A DNA stretch of 64,000 bases from an uncultured Bacteroidales bacterium (lineage in GTDB: Bacteria > Bacteroidota > Bacteroidia > Bacteroidales > UBA932): the NCBI GenBank assembly GCA_905235085.1, contig CAJOKD010000018.1, positions 23,326-87,325 of the forward strand, read 5' to 3'. Below, in pieces: positions 57,547-64,000 of this stretch. Under the pieces are notes generated by a model. It did not search any database, was not told the origin of the DNA, and saw only the letters and a program-made list of their open reading frames with translations. How positions within the stretch are numbered: position 1 is the first letter of the stretch; every line of letters starts with the position of its first letter. Made by a program: the position numbers and the translations under genes.

Positions 57547-59622
57547 TTAATGCTCCAACAAAGGCCTATAGTTGCTCGCATATATCTTAGCGGCATGGCT
57601 TTCTCTTACTTCTTGGCTCTCTCCTTGCAGTCTCTCGTTAATCTGTGGAACCTGCACCTTAAACAACCCCACAAAGTCCACAACGTCTTGTCCATCATCC
57701 GTTCCGTCTATAAACTTATTGAGCACACGCGCTAAAGAATACTCTGGGTTAACGAACAGATTCTTGGCAAACTCATTAAAGCCATCCGTATCAATCCGTT
57801 TCCAACGGTTGAACAGAGTAATCAGTAAGAATTTGCTATACTTAAACTGTTTGTCAAAGCCAAGCTCAACAAAGCGTTTGATCAGTATAGGCAGTGTTTT
57901 TTTCCCATTATATACGCCCGACCCGAATATACTGTCCGACGAAGCCAACAAATTCATGCCGTAATTCATCTCTGCCTTCTCAAATATAAAACTGAAAGTG
58001 TCATCCAATAAGTCTGCATCCCACACATTCACCTGTGCATATTTCTCATCCTGCACAAATAAATACCTATGAATAATCTGGATAGCCACAAACGACGATA
58101 CCACATCCGGATCCACATATACGTGTGGGGGAAGTCCCTGTGCGACCTTACACACCGATAGAGCCTTGGCAGTAATTGAAGCCGCCCAGCATCGTTCTTT
58201 CCCATATTCACATCTTCTGATAGTATACAACGCGGCTCGCTTCACCTCTGACGCCGAGTATTTCTCTAACCAATCATCATATTGTTTGGCAATCTCAACC
58301 TCGTTAAGTTCTAATAATCTTCCTCTGAAAGAATCTAACTCCCGGTCAGGAATCAGTTCACTGGGGACTAACTGAGTAAAATACTTTTGGAAATATACGT
58401 CTGAATTAAGCCGTTTCTTGTCAATATCTAGTTGGCTATCGATAGAACCGTTTTCAAAAAGATAATCGATAGCATCTAAAACAGCCTCCTTTAACTTACC
58501 TTCAATTCCCCGGGTTATATACTCTCTTGCCGCCTCATAGTTCTTGGCTGCTTCTTCATGCCCCTTATCCTCGCTCAATAGAGGAGCCGTATCCACGATA
58601 TGCCTCAAAGCATTCTCTCTCTCATAAATCCGTCCATATGATTCAGCATCAATCATTTTTATCGCTTCCAGCAGGCAAAGATCGAGTATATTCACCTCTC
58701 CTTTCATGCATGGAAGCACAAACGACAGCTGATTACAATACCTTTTCAGTTCCCTGTAAGTACCGATAAATGGCAATATGGATTCAGAAATATCCTCTAT
58801 TTGTTTCTTATCCGTAGCGTCCTGAAGCGTATCTATCAGGAGTTCTTTTATCAACTTCTCCATATCACAATGCGGTATCTGTGGTATTGTGATAGGCACC
58901 TGGACTATCTTGTCTATGAATTTTCGCCCATCTTGCAGCGAACCCTTTCCATGGTATTCTGCAATAGACTTGGCCACCATATCCACATCCATAGCTACCA
59001 GATAGATGCAGTTCTTAAAATCTGCCACCTGCCTTATCAGCCTCATCACGGAATGAAGTTCTTCTTTATCCAACCTGTCCACATCATCTATCATCACAAT
59101 CAGGTGCTTTCCAGATTTAACAATAGCTTCTGACGCTTTTTCCTTCAGTTCCGATAAAGCATCTTTGCTATCTTCTAAAGCTTTCTGTGCCCACTTTATT
59201 CCTTTGGCAAGAGCTGAGCCAAAACCAGGAGCGACTGCATTAACGATAGTTTTTGATGCGAGTATTGCCAATGAACCATACTTCTTAAACGCTTCCCTGA
59301 CCAGACTATCAGCGTCCGCCATGATTGTCTTGAAGAACTCCTGTAGTAAAGCCTCATCATTATTCACAAGCCAGGGATTAAATTCTGCTATAATAATACC
59401 GTCATCCTTTCCTTGTGCAAACAATTTGCTCTTAACAAAGTTCATCAACGAAGTCTTCCCCTCGCCCCATTTTCCATAAATTCCATATACCATACAAGAA
59501 TGGTCTGTTGACACCATTTGGTTAATGGAGCCAACTATCAAGTCCACGACAGGCTCGCGTCCGAACTTGTCTTGGGTTATATCATTTAAAGGCACATCTT
59601 GTATGATGTCTGTCCGCATCAT
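57547..59622 (-). CDS. KAP family P-loop NTPase
   Basis: YGIYGKWGEGKTSLMNFVK (Walker A), AEFNPWLV, LIVMIDDVDRLDKEELHSVMRLIRQVADF (Walker B). Confidence 0.92.
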   Translation of the reverse strand: MMRTDIIQDVPLNDITQDKFGREPVVDLIVGSINQMVSTDHSCMVYGIYGKWGEGKTSLMNFVKSKLFAQGKDDGIIIAEFNPWLVNNDEALLQEFFKTIMADADSLVREAFKKYGSLAILASKTIVNAVAPGFGSALAKGIKWAQKALEDSKDALSELKEKASEAIVKSGKHLIVMIDDVDRLDKEELHSVMRLIRQVADFKNCIYLVAMDVDMVAKSIAEYHGKGSLQDGRKFIDKIVQVPITIPQIPHCDMEKLIKELLIDTLQDATDKKQIEDISESILPFIGTYRELKRYCNQLSFVLPCMKGEVNILDLCLLEAIKMIDAESYGRIYERENALRHIVDTAPLLSEDKGHEEAAKNYEAAREYITRGIEGKLKEAVLDAIDYLFENGSIDSQLDIDKKRLNSDVYFQKYFTQLVPSELIPDRELDSFRGRLLELNEVEIAKQYDDWLEKYSASEVKRAALYTIRRCEYGKERCWAASITAKALSVCKVAQGLPPHVYVDPDVVSSFVAIQIIHRYLFVQDEKYAQVNVWDADLLDDTFSFIFEKAEMNYGMNLLASSDSIFGSGVYNGKKTLPILIKRFVELGFDKQFKYSKFLLITLFNRWKRIDTDGFNEFAKNLFVNPEYSLARVLNKFIDGTDDGQDVVDFVGLFKVQVPQINERLQGESQEVRESHAAKIYASNYRPLLEH

Positions 59623-59663
59623 TCGTACTGATTCTTATGGTTGTTTTCCTAAAACAAGGTCAT

Positions 59664-59924
59664 CTATTGAGTATAAGCATCCACGCGTCCAGATTGCATC
59701 TCCCCGGCATTCATCAGTTCCCGGCTCTGCTTTAGAAAGCGCGCCTCCTGCCTCTCCCCGTCGTAGTATTTCGATGGATTCCTATGGTTCGTCTCTATGA
59801 AGATCCTCACCTCGTTATCTCTTTCCATCCAACACTCTTCATATGTCATACATTCTTCATCTATAAATAATGCCCTAGAAATTGTAGTATTGCCTCTTGT
59901 TGTCGCTGCTGCTCCACCATCCAT
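59664..59924 (-). CDS. Small protein resembling a single helicase-associated (HA) domain
   Basis: CWMERDNEVRIFIETNHRNPSKYYDGERQEARFLKQSRELMNAGEMQSGRVDAY matches the W..R...V..FI..N.R.PS......E.....L...R.LMNAGE pattern of HA repeats. Confidence 0.5.
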   Translation of the reverse strand: MDGGAAATTRGNTTISRALFIDEECMTYEECWMERDNEVRIFIETNHRNPSKYYDGERQEARFLKQSRELMNAGEMQSGRVDAYTQ

Positions 59925-59932
59925 TCATTCAT

Positions 59933-60109
59933 TCATTCATTATACTCCCTCAGTAGCCTCTGGAAATGTTCCGCCTTTTCTTGTCCGTCGATAGCAATAC
60001 ACATTCGCTCCGCTATCTGCGGCGGAAAGCTTTTCCGAATAAATGTCTTCTGCATATCGTTGGAAATCTTATTTCTCACGATATTGCACAAATCTTGAAC
60101 TGTTATCAT
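59933..60109 (-). CDS. Small hypothetical protein, first ORF of the leftward island operon
   Basis: MITVQDLCNIVRNKISNDMQKTFIRKSFPPQIAERMCIAIDG; lies just downstream of a good promoter. Confidence 0.5.
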   Translation of the reverse strand: MITVQDLCNIVRNKISNDMQKTFIRKSFPPQIAERMCIAIDGQEKAEHFQRLLREYNE

Positions 60110-60139
60110 TCCTTTTTCTTTATTATCATTTAACAATTG

Positions 60140-60171
60140 CAAAGATACGGTGATTCTCATATTATGTCAAA
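60140..60171 (-). promoter_or_regulatory. Bacteroides-type promoter of the leftward island operon
   Basis: Minus strand TTTG (60171-60168), 20-nt spacer, TATCTTTG (60147-60140). Confidence 0.65.
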
Positions 60172-60440
60172 ATATGTCACAAGACAATTACTAGCGTCTA
60201 AGTACAAGCAAATCACATGTAACAAAAGATACCATCTCGCAAAAAACTCACTCTTCCTCGGCCACTTTCAAGCATTTTATGTTAAGACGCATTCGCCCTC
60301 CCGAGTACAAACAAAGAATCCGTGTATCATTAGCACAGATTTAGATTGTCAGTAAAGGTCTAATTAGTGCCCGAATAAGAAACGAGTAAGTGAAATAAAA
60401 AGGAACACACTCTCTTTCATAGAAGTCCAGATGAGGTTTT

Positions 60441-60600
60441 TCTGTCCTAGTCTCCTCAACCTTCGCCACTCCTCAGAACTATAGACCCATATCGTCGATG
60501 AGTGCTTTCAGATCACCATGGTATTCCGGTGAGATGAACCGTGCGGCTTTCAGGAAACCCACGCAATGTTTCTTGGCCATTTCGCCTGATGGGTTATCTC
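60441..60600 (-). pseudogene. Decayed 3' end of a DUF6371-like gene (second copy)
   Basis: DNPSGEMAKKHCVGFLKAARFISPEYHGDLKALIDDMGL*F*GVAKVEE aligns with the C-terminus of the 62229-63041 protein (RYISPECHDELEALIKDLDLEFWGVEKIEE), with two in-frame stops. Confidence 0.75.
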
Positions 60601-60609
60601 AACAATTAC

Positions 60610-61356
60610 CTAAAAACCAAAATAATCGTCGATTGCTCTCAAATCCTCCGCTTGCTTAGAACTGCCCTGATATACGTCAGAGTCACCATACTTATATGAT
60701 CTGGTTGAAGAGTTAGACTGTTGTTTCTTTGCATCATCGAAAATATAGTCGTATCCACCGCCAAAAAAAAACAATTCGTAATAGTTATGTGACTTATTCG
60801 CGGAGTAATTGCATACTGTGATATAAGTCTTCTTTTCAGATGTGAAAAATGATTTGTCCAAATGAATATAATAATCCGGATAGTACCAGATGTGTTTGCT
60901 CATCTCAAATTCACTCAGTACATCAACTCTTCTATCATCCAAATAGGAAAGAACGACCTCTGGAGCGGCATTAAAGATACCATTAGCTATGCGTACATAA
61001 ACAGCGCATAATCTATTGTCGTCATCAAATTTATAGATAGTACTGCACGGAACAAATTGATTACCAAGATAGATAGCATTCTCATCAATTTTAGCCGCGT
61101 CAAAATCCTCTCTAGACATTCCCAACCTCACCTTTGGATCACAAAAGAATAATGGATTGTCACATGAGTTATTTATGCGGTCTTTTACTGCGAAGTTAAC
61201 TTTAGTCAAAGAATTGTCGTCTTTATGTGCATAAGCAGTGTCATAGTCTACGACCAGAGGATATGTAGTATTCTCTCTATGAGTAAGTATTGCTTTAACC
61301 ACGAACAATCCCAGAAGAGTTATCGCTAGAGCGATTATTATATTCTTGTGTCTCAT
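60610..61356 (-). CDS. Hypothetical membrane-anchored protein
   Basis: N-terminal TM (NIIIALAITLLGLFVVKAIL) and soluble domain; AT-rich. Confidence 0.6.
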   Translation of the reverse strand: MRHKNIIIALAITLLGLFVVKAILTHRENTTYPLVVDYDTAYAHKDDNSLTKVNFAVKDRINNSCDNPLFFCDPKVRLGMSREDFDAAKIDENAIYLGNQFVPCSTIYKFDDDNRLCAVYVRIANGIFNAAPEVVLSYLDDRRVDVLSEFEMSKHIWYYPDYYIHLDKSFFTSEKKTYITVCNYSANKSHNYYELFFFGGGYDYIFDDAKKQQSNSSTRSYKYGDSDVYQGSSKQAEDLRAIDDYFGF

Positions 61357-61396
61357 AATGAACTCTATTCAATAGTCAAAACAGTGATGTAGAATG

Positions 61397-62071
61397 CTAT
61401 TTATTTCTTTGTACTATAACATTGAAGACATTTGCAATTGTCTGGGCTTTGGCAGTATCGGTTCCAAGCTTTATTTCACGGATAGGACTAGCTAGGTCAT
61501 CAACGTTCAAGAATAGGATGTACTTATGCTTCACGGTAGATGAAGTTTGGGTTGTCGATGGGACCGTGACAGTTTCTTTCTTCGCGGTGGTAGCGCCTGC
61601 AAGAGCGCCTACACCACCAAGAAGAATACCGCCTACGGCTGCGCGACCAAGCATACTTCCAGTATTTGTAGTTGTTGTACTATGCAATGATGTCTCATTC
61701 TTCATGATTGTTTCTGAATCATCATTGAGATTAAACCCAAGAATCTTCTTAAAGGGGATAATCTCACCCTTTAAACAAATCACCGCTGGCTCTTCAAAGA
61801 CGTATAAATAATTAGATATCTTAGTCTTATCTAATCCCAGAACGAAATAATTAGTTGCCTCACCATACTCTGACACCAATTTGCCATATTCGGCCGCATA
61901 TTCGGCCTCAGCTTTTTCCTTTTGGGCTTTTTCCACTGCATCTCTCTCAGCTGCTCTTGCCCGTCTCTCTTCAAGAGCTACTGCTTTCTTTTTCTTATCG
62001 TTTTCGATAAGGTCATAGCCTACAAAACCAACGAGGGCGATAGATACCAAGATTATTAATGCGTTTATCAT
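61397..62071 (-). CDS. Hypothetical protein with N-terminal TM, coiled coil and glycine-rich segment
   Basis: MINALIILVSIALVGFVGYDLI; Ala/Glu-rich helix; MLGRAAVGGILLGGVGALAGATTAKKE. Confidence 0.6.
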   Translation of the reverse strand: MINALIILVSIALVGFVGYDLIENDKKKKAVALEERRARAAERDAVEKAQKEKAEAEYAAEYGKLVSEYGEATNYFVLGLDKTKISNYLYVFEEPAVICLKGEIIPFKKILGFNLNDDSETIMKNETSLHSTTTTNTGSMLGRAAVGGILLGGVGALAGATTAKKETVTVPSTTQTSSTVKHKYILFLNVDDLASPIREIKLGTDTAKAQTIANVFNVIVQRNK

Positions 62072-62228
62072 AATAATGTGGTTACCATTATACGAAAGTG
62101 AAACATAATGATTTGGGACAATAAAGATAGCAAAAAATGTTGATAGTATGACAATGAAGGCATTACAGCTTCCCTCACATCTGTAATGCCTTAGATTATT
62201 ATGCAACTCTGGTTTTCCACTACGGTAA

Positions 62229-63041
62229 CTACTCTATCTCCTTCTCCTCAATCTTTTCCACTCCCCAGAATTCCAGGTCGAGATCCTTGATGAGGGCTTC
62301 TAGCTCGTCGTGGCACTCTGGTGATATATATCGCTTGATTTGCTGGAATGTCGGATTTTGCGTAGCACTGTTCTGCGTTATGCTTTCCAGGATAAGGTCA
62401 GCCAGATCCATGTGGCGGAAGGAGGGATTGTCCCCAGCTATATGTTGCAGATAATCACTTACTTTGATATTGGAATAGACAGACAAGCGTTCGCACCAGA
62501 AGCCGTAAGCATCGACATCGGGATAGGCCACGACTTTCCGTCCGGACAGGACATCCAACTTATTACCCAGACTGGTCTTCCCACCGGTGGCGAGCCAGAC
62601 GTATTCCGGGATGAACCCCGCACAGATAACGGCGGTCTTCTCTGATTCTACGAGTGCGACAGTCCGGTCCGGATACAGCGAGAGCAGATGCTCTCCGAAA
62701 AGGCATTGGGTCAGTTCCCATTCTTCCGGCAGCAGCTCTTTTCTTTTCATGAGCGCATGGATCCAGGTGATGGGACACTTGCTTGAATCATCCTTGATCC
62801 GATGACCTGTGACCGGATCATATTTCATGACCTTTCCGGTGCGGCACCGGCCTTCTTTGTCAATCTGGAAGAAGATCACGTCGCCAGCCTTGGTTAGGCC
62901 AAGCTGGTATTGATCCACGAGACCTTCCACCACCATTGGGTCCAGGACGGTTTCCAGGAAAATGGTGAAAGAACTCTTTTTCGGGTCAAAAGAGAGGGAA
63001 CGGGTAACGTATTCGTAGGGAATGATGTCTGGTGTTTTCAT
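62229..63041 (-). CDS. DUF6371-like toprim/primase-type protein
   Basis: VALVESEKTAVICAGF, WLATGGKTSL, GRKVVAYPDVDAYGFW; common replication/mobilisation-type protein of Bacteroidales elements. Confidence 0.75.
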   Translation of the reverse strand: MKTPDIIPYEYVTRSLSFDPKKSSFTIFLETVLDPMVVEGLVDQYQLGLTKAGDVIFFQIDKEGRCRTGKVMKYDPVTGHRIKDDSSKCPITWIHALMKRKELLPEEWELTQCLFGEHLLSLYPDRTVALVESEKTAVICAGFIPEYVWLATGGKTSLGNKLDVLSGRKVVAYPDVDAYGFWCERLSVYSNIKVSDYLQHIAGDNPSFRHMDLADLILESITQNSATQNPTFQQIKRYISPECHDELEALIKDLDLEFWGVEKIEEKEIE

Positions 63042-63054
63042 TGTGTTTTGGGGG

Positions 63055-64000
63055 TTATTGTCCCGTTGTCCCAGCCGGGACACGTGGGACAGTGGGACAA
63101 GTTGGGACAGTTTCGAGCTCCTTGAACAGGCGGCCGACGGTAGATTTGCTGAGGCCCAGTTCGACGGCGACCTCGCGGATCGTTTTTCCGGCTGCTTTCA
63201 GTTCAGCCACCTGCTGCTTGCGCTCCTCCCTATCATCAGGAGTAAAAACTCTCAAGTGTTCGCTTTCACGGGCATTGCCGACGAAGGAGAACTGAAGGAA
63301 ACCCTCGGTCTTGACGATTTCATAGAGGAGGATGTTATCTCCGCCGTACTGGATCTCACAGGACCGGGCCTTGAGTTGCTTTACATACCTGAGCTTGTTA
63401 TCCCTGCCGGACATACCGATGGCGAAGGCGCTGTCAAAGAAGTTGTACAGGCGCTTGCTCCCGGCTAGGTCATTCTGGGTGATTGGCCTGGAGGGGTCAC
63501 GCTTGGGGGTATGGGCTATTACAAGGATCGACCAATCCTTCTCCTTCTTCAAGTTCATCAGTTTTACCATGAAACTTCCTGCATCGGAGCCCTTCTCGGC
63601 AGCATTGCACAGGTAGCTGAGATTGTCGATGATGATGATCCTACAATGTTGTTGTTCGGCAGCGTTCGCAATATCTGAGAGGATCTTCTCCTCATGGTAT
63701 CCGGCATCGAATTTCTGAGGGTTGATTACTGCGTGATAGAGCATCTCGGGGAATTTGTGCATAATACCGGATTCCTTATCGGTATAGCGCAGCTGGAACT
63801 GCTTTTCGGAGAGTTCACAATCAACATACAGGACCGGTTCGGTAGTGGCGATCTGGTCAGCTATCTGGACGGCGAAGATGGACTTCCCGACGTTGGAATC
63901 AGCAAAGAGGCAGGTGACTTCCCCCTCATACCAGAGGGTCATGAACAGGTTCCTGGGGACGGGGCGTAGCGCTGCATCATGCACGGTCTCGTTCGCGGTT
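63055..64000 (-). CDS. AAA family ATPase (RepA-like), 5' end beyond the window
   Basis: CLFADSNVGKSIFAVQIADQI (Walker A), CRIIIIDNLSYL; C-terminal HTH KTIREVAVELGLSKSTVGRLFKEL; frame open to position 64000. Confidence 0.88.
   Translation of the reverse strand, partial: TANETVHDAALRPVPRNLFMTLWYEGEVTCLFADSNVGKSIFAVQIADQIATTEPVLYVDCELSEKQFQLRYTDKESGIMHKFPEMLYHAVINPQKFDAGYHEEKILSDIANAAEQQHCRIIIIDNLSYLCNAAEKGSDAGSFMVKLMNLKKEKDWSILVIAHTPKRDPSRPITQNDLAGSKRLYNFFDSAFAIGMSGRDNKLRYVKQLKARSCEIQYGGDNILLYEIVKTEGFLQFSFVGNARESEHLRVFTPDDREERKQQVAELKAAGKTIREVAVELGLSKSTVGRLFKELETVPTCPTVPRVPAGTTGQ

Noticed and set aside
60137-60355. 72-aa plus-strand ORF upstream of the island operon
   Set aside because: Overlaps the well-matched minus-strand promoter, no recognisable features, AT-rich intergenic character.
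54683-64000. Search for an integrase, transposase or reverse transcriptase (retron/DGR) in the island
   Set aside because: No ORF with tyrosine/serine recombinase, DDE or YxDD-type motifs was recognised in this interval.

Overview
64 kb of a Bacteroidales-like chromosome, inferred from SusC/SusD, TAnnTTTG-type promoters, BACON and DUF6377-like proteins. The window starts inside a GH2 gene and ends inside an AAA ATPase gene. Main blocks: (i) an S9 peptidase and an MGMT gene, convergent, with a GIY-YIG nuclease between them that is bracketed by direct copies of a composite palindromic repeat; (ii) a TPR regulator, thiL, an EEP hydrolase and a serine hydrolase; (iii) a probable beta-1,3-glucan (laminarin-type) PUL: DUF6377-like regulator, SusC, SusD, a modular glycan-binding lipoprotein, BACON-GH16, CotH kinase-like and GH3; (iv) housekeeping genes: hemW, SOD, U32 peptidase, prmC, ddl, PBP1A, topA, ispD, mreBCD-mrdA-rodA, GH3, M28; (v) a tRNA-Leu(TAA) followed by an AT-richer accessory island. 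The island carries a leftward operon (small ORF, helicase-associated-like ORF, KAP P-loop NTPase, UPF0489/arginase-fold-like protein, TcmP, Gp37/DUF5131), two orphan membrane proteins, and DUF6371 and AAA ATPase replication-type genes. The best candidates for something undescribed are the GIY-YIG/palindromic-repeat element (3.8-4.5 kb) and the KAP-UPF0489-TcmP-DUF5131 island (54.6-60.2 kb), together with a decayed second copy of the DUF6371 3' end that suggests layered insertions. All family calls come from reading the translated sequence; no database search was run.
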